64,000 nt of DNA from CAYXTW01 sp964452645 (GTDB lineage Bacteria > Zixibacteria > MSB-5A5 > GN15 > PGXB01): the NCBI GenBank assembly GCA_964452645.1, contig CAYVMO010000016.1:1-64000 (forward strand), written 5' to 3'. Below are positions 7,441-15,046 of the stretch, piece by piece (position 1 is the stretch's first letter; each line of letters starts with the position of its first letter). A program made the position numbers and the translations under genes. Under the pieces are notes generated by a model, which was not told where the DNA came from, searched no databases, and saw only the letters and a list, made by a program, of their open reading frames with translations.

Positions 7441-9189
7441 TTATTTCAAAGCCATATTGTAGTCCAGCAAAAATGCCTCGATTTGCCTGAGCGTTTTCAT
7501 CTGCTTCACTTTCCGGGCTATATTAATGGTATCGGAATATTTAATTCGCCCGATGAGCTTACAGGCCCCAAACAGCTTTGAAGGATTCATGGATAATTGT
7601 TTAACTCCCATGCCGATCAGCAGCGGGATGGTCAGAATATCACCCGACATTTCGCCGCACACCGTTACGGGAATATTGTTGTTTCTGGCGGCCTCGATGG
7701 CGATTTCGATCAAATGCAGCACCGCCGGATGCAGCGGGTTAAAAATTTTTGCCAGCTTCTGGTTGTCGCGGTCGGCGGCCAGCGTGTACTGTGCCAGATC
7801 ATTGGAGCCAATCGAAAGGAATGATACCCTTTTGGCTAACTCATGCGCCGTTACGGCGGCGGAGGGAATCTCAATCATGATACCGATTTTTATGTCGCTG
7901 TCGAATTCGACCTTTTCTTCACTTAGCTCCGCCATCGCCCGCTTTATGATCCTCAGGGCTTTTTTAAGTTCGACAATGTCGGAAATCATGGGCAGGAGTA
8001 TTTTTACGTTCCTGCGGGACGAGGCTTTCAGGATTGCCCGAAGCTGGGATTTAAAGACGCCCGGCATATCAAAGGCGGCGCGAATGCCGCGCCAGCCCAG
8101 AGCCGGATTTTTTTCTTTAATGCTGTTATCATTTTTATAATATTTATCCGATCCGAGATCAAATGTTCTGATTACGATCGGCCGCGGATAGTAGCGCTTG
8201 GCGACCGAATCATAAATATTAAACTGCTTTTCCTCCGAAGGGAATTTTCCGTTTTGAAGATATATAAATTCTGTCCGATACAATCCGATTCCGACGCGTC
8301 GTTCGGCGAGGACTTCATCGACCGGACCGGGTAAATTAATATTGGCGGCAATTTCGATTTCGATATTATCGGCCGTTTTGGGAGGGAAATAGGGGAGATC
8401 GTCAAGTTTCAAAAGCTGCCGGGCGGTGACCCTGGCTTTCTTCTTTCTCGTCTCATTCCAGTCCTGTTGCGAGGGTCTGACAATCACGGTTCCTTTGTCG
8501 CCGTCGACAATCAGCCGGTCACCCGTTCCGATTTTTATGTCGGCCTGCGGGACGCCGACCACCGTCGGTATCAGAAGCGAACGTGCAATCAGGGCCATGT
8601 GCGAATTGGCGCCGCCGCTGGTTGTAATAATGGCCTTGACTTTTCGCTCGTACAGACTCATAATTTCCGCCGGCGTGAACAGCTTTCCGACATAGATATA
8701 ATCCTGTGCCGCCTGCCCTATATGCCGCACGCTCTGACCGGTTAAACGACGAATTATGCGGCTGGAAACACCTTCGATGTCGGCCGCCATCTGGCGCATG
8801 TATTGATCCCTGGAAATCCTCAAAGCCGAGATTGTCTTTTCGACTTCCATGCTGTAAACATATTCCGCGTTTTTTTGTGTCTCTTTTATTCGCTCGATGA
8901 CCGTGTTTAAAAATTCCTTATCCGAAGCGATCATTATCTGACTTTCGAAAATCCGCGTCACCGGGCCGCCGATGCGGCGGCCGGCCGAATCGCGCCATTT
9001 CCTGATTTCCGTCAGCGAATCTTCGACAGCTTTTTTAAACCGGGAAATTTCATTTTCGACTTCGGATTCTTCGATATCGCGTTCCTCGATGTTTTGCTCC
9101 CAGCTGTAAACGACTCGGGCTACGCCGAAAGTCAACCCGGGGCAAACCGGGATTCCGTCTAAAATCATTGTTTTTTTTGCGGCGACCAT
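7441..9189 (-). CDS. ptsI: Phosphoenolpyruvate-protein phosphotransferase (PTS enzyme I)
   Basis: 582 residues, full length for enzyme I without GAF domain. The order is: N-terminal HPr-binding helical domain, phosphohistidine domain with GGANSHMALIARSL (active His), and a PEP-binding TIM barrel with GLYRTEFIYLQ, GIMIEIPSAA, SIGSNDLAQY and the catalytic Cys in TVCGEMSGD. It moves phosphate from PEP to HPr. No sugar-specific EII gene is in the window, so a regulatory role is possible. Downstream of HPr with a 50-base gap. Confidence 0.95.
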   Translation of the reverse strand: MVAAKKTMILDGIPVCPGLTFGVARVVYSWEQNIEERDIEESEVENEISRFKKAVEDSLTEIRKWRDSAGRRIGGPVTRIFESQIMIASDKEFLNTVIERIKETQKNAEYVYSMEVEKTISALRISRDQYMRQMAADIEGVSSRIIRRLTGQSVRHIGQAAQDYIYVGKLFTPAEIMSLYERKVKAIITTSGGANSHMALIARSLLIPTVVGVPQADIKIGTGDRLIVDGDKGTVIVRPSQQDWNETRKKKARVTARQLLKLDDLPYFPPKTADNIEIEIAANINLPGPVDEVLAERRVGIGLYRTEFIYLQNGKFPSEEKQFNIYDSVAKRYYPRPIVIRTFDLGSDKYYKNDNSIKEKNPALGWRGIRAAFDMPGVFKSQLRAILKASSRRNVKILLPMISDIVELKKALRIIKRAMAELSEEKVEFDSDIKIGIMIEIPSAAVTAHELAKRVSFLSIGSNDLAQYTLAADRDNQKLAKIFNPLHPAVLHLIEIAIEAARNNNIPVTVCGEMSGDILTIPLLIGMGVKQLSMNPSKLFGACKLIGRIKYSDTINIARKVKQMKTLRQIEAFLLDYNMALK

Positions 9190-9239
9190 TTACTCCCCGG
9201 ATAAATTATAATAAGTTTAAAACCTGCGGTGCAATGGAA

Positions 9240-9515
9240 TTATAAATTTTTTAATTCTCCGAATCCGGATTTAACAAGCTCGACCAGCGTCTCAATCGCT
9301 TCCATTTCGTCCTCGCCTTTAGCCGAAATAATAAGCTCCGATCCCTTCTCCGCCGCCAGCGACATTATACCCATGATTGATTTTCCATTAACCTTTATAC
9401 CGTCTTTCTCGATAAAAATTTCAGATTTATATCGTGAGGCATACGTGACAAACATGGCCGACGGCCTCGCGTGCATACCAAGCCGATTGATTACAATTGC
9501 CGATTTTTCTATCAT
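9240..9515 (-). CDS. ptsH: Phosphocarrier protein HPr
   Basis: 91 residues. The phospho-accepting His is in the GMHARPS motif near residue 15, and a serine at the regulatory position lies in VNGKSIMGIMSLAA, the site used by HPr kinase where that enzyme exists. It carries phosphate from enzyme I to its targets. Just 9 bases after dprA. Confidence 0.96.
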   Translation of the reverse strand: MIEKSAIVINRLGMHARPSAMFVTYASRYKSEIFIEKDGIKVNGKSIMGIMSLAAEKGSELIISAKGEDEMEAIETLVELVKSGFGELKNL

Positions 9516-9524
9516 CTTTCAGGT

Positions 9525-10634
9525 TCAGGCCAAAATGTATCGTTTTCCGGCCAGTTCTTTTATTATACCTTTCAGTTCAAGAGCCAGCAGGATCTGAAGC
9601 AAGTCAGGAACCGGCTTGTCCAGCTGTCTGGATAATTTATCAATATGTATCGGCCCTTCGGTAAAATGTTCCAGGATTGATTTTTCGGTATCGGTCAAAT
9701 TCTCGAAAGTTTGCACCTGCCGAACCTTAATATCACCCCTCAGTCTCGGCAGTTCGGTAAAAATATCTTCGACCGACGTCAGCAATCTGGCTCCTTGTTT
9801 TATAAGCATATTGGTACCTTTGCTTGATTCCCGGCGAGGCGGGCCCGGTACGGCGAAAACCTCACGATTCTGCGCGAGAGCATGCCCGGCCGTTGAGATG
9901 GCGCCCGATTTTTCCGCCGCCTCGACTACAATGACCGCCTGCGCGAGGCCGGATATTATACGATTACGCCGGGGGAAATTCGGACCGTACGGTTCGGTTC
10001 CGGGAAGGAACTCGGAAAATATGCACCCAGCTTGCACGATTTTTTTTGCGATTTCACGGCTTTCAGGGGGATAAACAATATCCAGCGAAGAACCGAAAAC
10101 CGCGATAGTCCGCCCGTTTAATTTAAGCGCTCCCCGATGCGCGGCGGTATCGATTCCGCGAGCCATCCCGGATATAACTGTCACTTTGTTTTCTGCCAGT
10201 TGCGAGGCCAGTGTTTCGGTGAATGAGCGCGCTTCATCGGTTGAGGATCGCGAGCCGACAATAGCGACGGCGCTGGAATCGCTATCCGAGTATTCACCCG
10301 TGTAAAAAAGATATGGAGGGCGGTCGGAGATATTTTTCAGCGGCGGCGGGTAGTCGGCGTCATCATACAGAAAAATACCCCACTCCTGTGAGATGATTTC
10401 GTCGATAATTTTAATCGTCTTTTCCCGATCCTGATTATTCTTAATTTTCGAAGCGGTCTCGCGGCCGATATCGGGGATATCGGTCAACTCGCCGATCGAG
10501 GCATCAAGCGCCGCTCCGGCCGAACCGAAAGCATCAATCAGCCGATATAATCTGCCAACACCGATACCGTCGACATTATTCAGCGTAATGATATCAATGA
10601 GTTTTTCTTTCCTATCTGATTCTATCAAGCTCAT
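9525..10634 (-). CDS. dprA: DNA-processing protein DprA (Smf)
   Basis: 369 residues. An N-terminal helical part with an HhH-like IGELTDIPDIGRETASKI leads into the Rossmann DprA domain: VAIVGSRSSTDEA, VISGMARGIDTAAHRGAL, TIAVFGSSLDIVYPPE and FPRRNRIISGLA. A C-terminal winged helix follows (about 305-365). DprA loads RecA on incoming single strands during transformation. Its start lies 23 bases inside the 3' end of obg, so translation of the two is probably coupled. Confidence 0.95.
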   Translation of the reverse strand: MSLIESDRKEKLIDIITLNNVDGIGVGRLYRLIDAFGSAGAALDASIGELTDIPDIGRETASKIKNNQDREKTIKIIDEIISQEWGIFLYDDADYPPPLKNISDRPPYLFYTGEYSDSDSSAVAIVGSRSSTDEARSFTETLASQLAENKVTVISGMARGIDTAAHRGALKLNGRTIAVFGSSLDIVYPPESREIAKKIVQAGCIFSEFLPGTEPYGPNFPRRNRIISGLAQAVIVVEAAEKSGAISTAGHALAQNREVFAVPGPPRRESSKGTNMLIKQGARLLTSVEDIFTELPRLRGDIKVRQVQTFENLTDTEKSILEHFTEGPIHIDKLSRQLDKPVPDLLQILLALELKGIIKELAGKRYILA

Positions 10635-11601
10635 TTTCGATTCTATTCAGTAATTCCTTTTCGTTTTGTCCGGTTGCTGCAGAATATAAAATATAATCAG
10701 TTTTTTTGTTTTTCGAAATCACTTTTAGCTCTTCCTTGTTCAATAAATCTATTTTATTTATTACGACCAAATAAGGCCTTTTCACCAGAGAAGCGTCATA
10801 GCTGCGCAATTCCTCTTTCAATAATTCTATCGTCTTTTCGATATTTCCCTCGGCAATATCGATCAGATAAATTATTAACGCGGTGCGCTGGATATGTCGG
10901 AGAAACTGAAGCCCCAGCCCTTTGCCGCCCGAGGCGCCCTCGATGATTCCCGGAATATCGGCCATCACGCATGATTTGAATTGCCTTAATTTTATAATTC
11001 CGAGGTTCGGTATCAATGTGGTGAAAGGATAATCGGCGATTTTTGGTTTGGCTTCGGTCAGCCGCGCCAGCATGGTTGATTTACCGGCGTTGGGCAGCCC
11101 GACCAGGCCGACATCGGCTAACAATTTTAATTCCAGTGACAATTTCAGACACTGCCCGGGACGTCCATCTTCGGCTGTGCGGGGCGTTTGATTGACCGGC
11201 GATTTGAAATGATCGTTGCCGTACCCGCCTCGTCCGCCGCGTGCGACAATCACCTGTTGTCCCCCTTCGCTTAGGTCGGCGATGATTTGATTATTTTCGA
11301 GATTTTTTATTAATGTCCCGGTGGGAGCTTTAATAATTATCGGTTCGGCCGCTTTGCCGTGTTTCAGGCTGCCCGCGCCCGGCTCGCCGTTCTTGGCTTT
11401 GTATTTTTTCTTGTACCGGAAATCGAGCAGAGTGGACATATTGCTGTCGGCAATAAATATAATATCGCCGCCGCGACCGCCGTCGCCGCCGTTCGGACCG
11501 CCCTTGGAGACATACTTCTCCCGCCTAAACGAGATACACCCCGGTCCGCCATCCCCTGCGGCAACTTCAATCTCCGCATAATCAATAAACTTCATGGCCA
11601 T
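10612..11601 (-). CDS. obg: GTPase Obg/CgtA
   Basis: 329 residues. The glycine-rich Obg fold (1-155: AGDGGPGCISFRREK, GGDGGRGGD) precedes the GTPase domain with G1 GLPNAGKST, DIPGIIEGASGGKGLG (G3) and NKIDLL (G4). It acts in large-subunit ribosome assembly and stress control. The optional C-terminal OCT domain is absent. The gene could start at 11601 or at the second ATG six bases on, which fits the canonical family start MKFIDYAEI better. It is the first gene of the minus-strand run. Confidence 0.95.
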   Translation of the reverse strand: MAMKFIDYAEIEVAAGDGGPGCISFRREKYVSKGGPNGGDGGRGGDIIFIADSNMSTLLDFRYKKKYKAKNGEPGAGSLKHGKAAEPIIIKAPTGTLIKNLENNQIIADLSEGGQQVIVARGGRGGYGNDHFKSPVNQTPRTAEDGRPGQCLKLSLELKLLADVGLVGLPNAGKSTMLARLTEAKPKIADYPFTTLIPNLGIIKLRQFKSCVMADIPGIIEGASGGKGLGLQFLRHIQRTALIIYLIDIAEGNIEKTIELLKEELRSYDASLVKRPYLVVINKIDLLNKEELKVISKNKKTDYILYSAATGQNEKELLNRIENELDRIR

Positions 11602-11915
11602 GAATTAACGGAATAATTATGGGATAAACAATCAAAATCGAATTTGATTTTTGAGTAGCGATTGATTATATTTTTATATTCGGGATAATAGGGATGATTA
11701 AAATATCTAGTGACGACAGGAAATCCACCGCAGAGCGAATGGATTATTGGACGAAGCAGCTACTAGGATATGCCTGTTCCTCAATTTACACAAGCTGCTT
11801 GGTCGGGTCGCCCACCGCTCTGCGGTGGGTTTATTTATTGCAGATGATTGCTTATTAATATATCCTTTATTTGCAGATAAAAATACCTTATATATACTAA
11901 AACGATTCAAAAATC
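11602..11915. other. Gene-free spacer with inverted repeats at the edge of the accessory island
   Basis: No credible coding frame. A 13-base segment at 11725-11737 (CCACCGCAGAGCG) returns as its exact reverse complement at 11816-11828, and the second copy lies in a tight hairpin at 11811-11829. It separates obg from the first transposase remnant. Confidence 0.6.
11811..11829. repeat. Hairpin element CCCACCGC/GCGGTGGG
   Basis: An 8-bp perfect stem with a 3-base loop. Its 3' arm and loop match in reverse complement the segment at 11725-11737, giving a nested inverted repeat about 90 bases wide. Probably a REP-like unit. Confidence 0.5.
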
Positions 11916-12284
11916 ATGACGCGAATAAGACATTATGATCATCTTGGCACCGCGCGATTTGTCACACTCTCGTGTTATCATAATTATAATCTTTTCAAAA
12001 CGCATTACGCCATCCTGACATTTGTAAGACATTTTAAGCGTATTAGAGAAGTCTACAATTTAAAGCTATTGGCTTATGTAATAATGCCCAATCATGTACA
12101 TTTGGTACTTTTACCACCTACAGAAATAAAATTGGGCCGAATTATTGGGGAATTGAAATCATTGACCGCCAAGGAAATTTTAGCAATCGTAGGTCAGGAG
12201 CCCTGCGCTCCTGACATTTTAGAAGAAGGAAATAAAGTTGATATATCAAATGCGGTTTATTATATTACATCATGTCCAAATTAA
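11916..12284 (+). pseudogene. Truncated RAYT-type transposase (Y1_Tnp)
   Basis: The first 90 residues are typical of REP-associated tyrosine transposases: TRIRHYDHLGTARFVTLSCY at the start and the HUH-type histidine pair in MPNHVHLVLLPP, then KLGRIIGELKSLTAKEIL. After residue 91 the frame runs through a REP hairpin (translated as GQEPCAPD) and ends after 30 unrelated residues. The second half of the domain, with the catalytic Tyr and NPVK motif, is missing, so it is almost surely inactive. Its 3' end overlaps the next transposase by 13 bases. Confidence 0.8.
12193..12215 (+). repeat. REP hairpin, copy 1 (inside the broken RAYT)
   Basis: A 9-bp stem GTCAGGAGC/GCTCCTGAC with loop CCTGC. It is preceded by AGCAATCGTAG, the same lead-in as copy 3. 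Copy 2 is its exact 23-base reverse complement. Repetition near RAYT genes fits REP elements. Confidence 0.85.
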
Positions 12285-12775
12285 GAAGATTAAGCAATGA
12301 CAGAACAATCTATTTTCTCACTATTGTGACCTATAGAAGAATTAACATCTTAATAAAATATCACGATATTCTTTGGCGGAGTATGACCAATATATTCGAC
12401 CGATATAAAATCGATTTGACGGCTTGGGTCATTCTCCCCGATCATTTACATATTATTGCGGATTTTGACGGAACCGACACGTCGAATATAATACAAAGAA
12501 TTAAAATGAGTTTCGCGGCGATTTACAGGAAAGAATCGAATATGAAATCCGGCCGCGTTTGGCAGCACCGCTTTTGGGATCATATAGTTCGCAGCGAAAA
12601 AGATATGAATAATCATTTAGATTATTTACATTATAATCCGGTAAAACATGGGCATGTGAAAAATCCGTTTGATTGGAAAGAATCCTCGATACATGATTTT
12701 TTTAAAAGAGGATTGTATTCGAGCGATTGGGGAAACAGGGAAGCGATAAATATTAATGGTGATTACGGTGAATAA
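12272..12775 (+). mobile_element. Intact RAYT-type transposase
   Basis: 167 residues, a full Y1_Tnp domain. The HUH pair is in LPDHLHIIADFD and the catalytic Tyr region is YLHYNPVKHGHV (near residue 131), with WQHRFWDHIV just before. The start SKLRRLSNDRTIYFLTIVTYRR is a normal N-terminus. RAYTs nick single-stranded DNA at REP hairpins and are domesticated single-copy relatives of IS200/IS605 enzymes. REP copies in opposite orientation lie on both sides (12193-12215 and 12784-12806), which supports it as their enzyme. Confidence 0.85.
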
Positions 12776-12783
12776 TATAAGAT

Positions 12784-12806
12784 GTCAGGAGCGCAGGGCT
12801 CCTGAC
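12784..12806 (-). repeat. REP hairpin, copy 2 (inverted)
   Basis: The exact reverse complement of copy 1 over 23 bases, nine bases after the stop of the intact RAYT. With copy 1 it forms an inverted pair around that gene, as in a REPIN-like or transposable unit. Confidence 0.85.
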
Positions 12807-12844
12807 GCTGGCATATTTAGATAATTTTTAGAAAAGGTAATTTT

Positions 12845-13687
12845 GTGGAAGAGTTTTCAAAGCGATACGGTTTTCAACTTGATAAGTCTTTTCAGGTTCA
12901 ATCTATGGATGATGACCTACGAAATGGATTATGGAACGCTTTACATATTTATTTTTGGTCAAAAACAAAAAGAAGTAATTTTGGTAGACAGCCAACTGAC
13001 CAATTAAATGAAATTATCAATTATCTTTGGATAAATATTTTAAAATCCCCTTTAAGTGATATTTCTTGGGAATGGAATAGAATTGAGAGCCGAATAATGG
13101 CTTATTTTAATTCAATAGAGTGGTATCAAGTTTATAATTTTATTGAATTCATGGCGCCACTTGCAAATAAAATCCAAGAAGGTAATACACAAAAATTTAT
13201 TGAATTTTGTAATAATATACTTGAGACAGAGAAATCTGCCTATAGATTTGTGAATAATTATATTGTTCCAATTACGAATGAAATCGAGATTAAACAAATC
13301 GACGAAGCCGTACAATCGCCGCATGAAGTAGTCCGTATTCAATTTCATTCAGCATTAGAGAAATTATCAATAAAACCAAAGCCAGATGTTCGTAATTGTA
13401 TTAAAGAATCTATTAGTGCTGTTGAATCGGCTGCTCGAAAGGCGCTTGATGTTAAAAACGGCACACTTGGAGACTTAATTCCAAAATTAAGGGATAAATT
13501 TCATATTCATTCAGCACTCGCTGGTTCACTTGATAAATTGTATGGATGGACATCTGATATAGCTCGTCACGGAATGAAAGACGAAGATATTCTTATGATA
13601 GATGAAGCCAGACTAAGCCTTGTAATCTGTTCGGCCTTTGCGAATTACTTGCTTCAATTGCAGGAACGAATTGATCAGCAATCGTAG
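12845..13687 (+). CDS. AbiJ-like abortive-infection protein
   Basis: 280 residues, GTG start with AAAGG nine bases upstream. The N-terminal part (1-110: FSKRYGF, SMDDDLRNGLWNAL) resembles AbiJ N-terminal domain 4. The C-terminal part (about 185-275: RNCIKESISAVESAARK, TLGDLIPKL, LDKLYGWTSDIARHG) resembles the helical domain, likely HEPN-like, at the end of AbiJ proteins. Such proteins are linked to phage defence by cell arrest. Codon use is far more AT-rich than the flanking housekeeping genes, indicating transfer. The stop codon TAG belongs to the conserved lead-in of REP copy 3, so the original C-terminus may have been longer. Confidence 0.7.
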   Translation: MEEFSKRYGFQLDKSFQVQSMDDDLRNGLWNALHIYFWSKTKRSNFGRQPTDQLNEIINYLWINILKSPLSDISWEWNRIESRIMAYFNSIEWYQVYNFIEFMAPLANKIQEGNTQKFIEFCNNILETEKSAYRFVNNYIVPITNEIEIKQIDEAVQSPHEVVRIQFHSALEKLSIKPKPDVRNCIKESISAVESAARKALDVKNGTLGDLIPKLRDKFHIHSALAGSLDKLYGWTSDIARHGMKDEDILMIDEARLSLVICSAFANYLLQLQERIDQQS

Positions 13688-13710
13688 GTCAGGAGCCGCG
13701 CGCTCCTGAC
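13688..13710 (+). repeat. REP hairpin, copy 3 (at the end of the AbiJ-like gene)
   Basis: Same 9-bp stem as copies 1 and 2, with loop CGCGC. The preceding bases AGCAATCGTAG are identical to those before copy 1, and the TAG in them is the stop of the AbiJ-like gene. A further 6-bp hairpin (TCGCGC GAA GCGCGA) follows directly. Confidence 0.85.
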
Positions 13711-13746
13711 AATCGCGCGAAGCGCGAAATATAATCAAACCGGTAA

Positions 13747-13763
13747 CCCACCCATCGGGTGGG
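13747..13763. repeat. Hairpin CCCACCC-ATC-GGGTGGG
   Basis: A 7-bp perfect stem with a 3-base loop. A sister hairpin of the same design lies 37 bases downstream (13800-13816), so they may form a REPIN-like pair of a second REP family. Confidence 0.5.
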
Positions 13764-13799
13764 AATATAAATGCAGGCTGTATCGTACATATTAACTTA

Positions 13800-13816
13800 C
13801 CCGCCCGTTGGGCGGG
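13800..13816. repeat. Hairpin CCCGCCC-GTT-GGGCGGG
   Basis: A 7-bp perfect stem with a 3-base loop, matching the preceding hairpin in size and spacing but differing at the central stem pair and loop. Confidence 0.5.
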
Positions 13817-14103
13817 GTACCTTTGCGTCTTGTGCGCCAATTAAAACACTTTCTACACCAATTCGATGTTAAATTCGAATATCCCCCTTTATTAAAAACT
13901 ATAGGTTTCAGATATGGCTGCGCCTAAAAAACAAATAAAATCCAACAAAGAAAACGCCCAAAAATCGATCGGGCAAAATCCGATAAGGGAATGGAATAAA
14001 AAAAAGATGTTAAAATATGCGAAACGAACCCAATTCATTGTACTAGTATCTCCCACATTACGTTACATGGAATTTTTCGCCGGAAACGGCCAAAAATGAA
14101 CAG

Positions 14104-14151
14104 GTGTAACACATGTCCTGATACAATGTGTAACGGATGTCATGATACCGT
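14104..14151. repeat. Two tandem 24-base repeats, possible IS end remnant
   Basis: Unit 1 (14104-14127) and unit 2 (14128-14151) agree at 19 of 24 positions and share GTGTAAC, ATGTC and TGATAC. Short tandem binding repeats of this kind are found at ends of rve-type (IS481-like) insertion sequences. No transposase of that type is present, so this would be a relic; assignment is from memory of such ends. Confidence 0.35.
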
Positions 14152-14201
14152 ACAGCGAGCCCCGCCCTCGATAATCAAGCCACAGGGGCTTATCAAACGA
14201 T

Positions 14202-14237
14202 GGCGACTACCCCACCACTGTGGGCGCAAGGGTCGCC
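14202..14237. repeat. Nested inverted repeat downstream of cdaA
   Basis: Outer arms GGCGAC/GTCGCC enclose a tight CCCAC/GTGGG hairpin at 14211-14224. It lies about 50 bases past the cdaA stop (minus strand) and could act as a terminator or be another REP-like unit. Confidence 0.4.
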
Positions 14238-14283
14238 CCTATATCTGAGATTCCGGTCTGCATATCTATGATTATGATTGTAT

Positions 14284-15045
14284 TTACCGCTTGAGATAAT
14301 CGGCAAGGCGTTCGCGCAAATCATCGCGGTTGATGTCTTTTTCCATGTAGCCTTTATATGTAATCGAGATGCCGCCGGTCTCTTCTGAGACAACCACCGC
14401 GACGGCGTCGGATACTTCGGTAACTCCGATGGCCGCCTTATGACGCATTCCGTATAACTTGCGGTAGCGCGGGTTTTGAGTTAAGGGCAATGTGCACGCG
14501 GCGGCCGAAATTATTTCGCCGGTGATAATAACAGCCCCGTCGTGCAACGGTGTATACGGTGTAAAAAGCGTCGTAATCATTTCCGAGGATAGCTGGGCAT
14601 TTAGCGTTTTGCCGGTCTCGATAAAATTTTTCAGGCCGATGCCCTTCTCGATGACCAGCAGGCCGCCATAACGAAGTTCCGAGAGGCGTATCGCCGCACG
14701 GGCGACTTCCCTGAACGATTTGCGCTCCTCGACTTTGATGAAATACTGAAAAAGCCGCGAGTGACCCATCTGCGCCAGCATGGAGCGCAATTCGGGCTGG
14801 AAAATTATTACAAGGACAATAAATCCGATTGTGGCCAGGTTTTTGAACAGCCAGCTTAGCCCTTCCAGTTGAAACCAGAAAGCGACAAAGGCGACAAAAA
14901 ATATCAACACCAGCCCGGTAACCATCTGGGCCGCGCGGGTGCCTTTCATCAATGCCAGCAGACGATAAATAATAAATGAGACAATCAATATATCGATCAG
15001 GTCGATAACCCTGAATGATAAAAAATCTATTCGAAACAATTCCAT
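14284..15045 (-). CDS. cdaA: Diadenylate cyclase CdaA
   Basis: 253 residues: three N-terminal transmembrane helices (about 10-80) and a cytoplasmic DAC domain with the DGA motif (PLHDGAVIITGE) and RHKAAIG (the RHR-type motif). It condenses two ATP to c-di-AMP, a second messenger for osmotic and cell wall control. The gene begins one base after folP ends, so they are one transcript. No YbbR-domain (CdaR) regulator gene follows, unlike in Firmicutes. Confidence 0.94.
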   Translation of the reverse strand: MELFRIDFLSFRVIDLIDILIVSFIIYRLLALMKGTRAAQMVTGLVLIFFVAFVAFWFQLEGLSWLFKNLATIGFIVLVIIFQPELRSMLAQMGHSRLFQYFIKVEERKSFREVARAAIRLSELRYGGLLVIEKGIGLKNFIETGKTLNAQLSSEMITTLFTPYTPLHDGAVIITGEIISAAACTLPLTQNPRYRKLYGMRHKAAIGVTEVSDAVAVVVSEETGGISITYKGYMEKDINRDDLRERLADYLKR

Positions 15046-15046
15046 T

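Larger units (their letters stand above)
13711..14283. other. Gene-poor end of the accessory island
   Basis: About 570 bases without a gene I can support. It holds several hairpins and a short tandem repeat, listed separately. A 61-codon frame at 13914-14099 has no ribosome site and no recognisable protein, and I leave it out. Confidence 0.6.

Noticed and set aside
11916..12775. One transposase split by a frameshift
   Set aside because: The second frame has its own complete N-terminus, HUH pair and catalytic Tyr, so these are two different RAYT genes and not two parts of one.
12193..13816. CRISPR array
   Set aside because: The repeated hairpins are few, irregularly spaced, in both orientations and lie within or between genes; no cas genes are present.
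13914..14099. 61-codon frame in the island spacer
   Set aside because: No ribosome binding site, Lys/Gln-rich low-information start and no recognisable protein; it runs into the repeat area.
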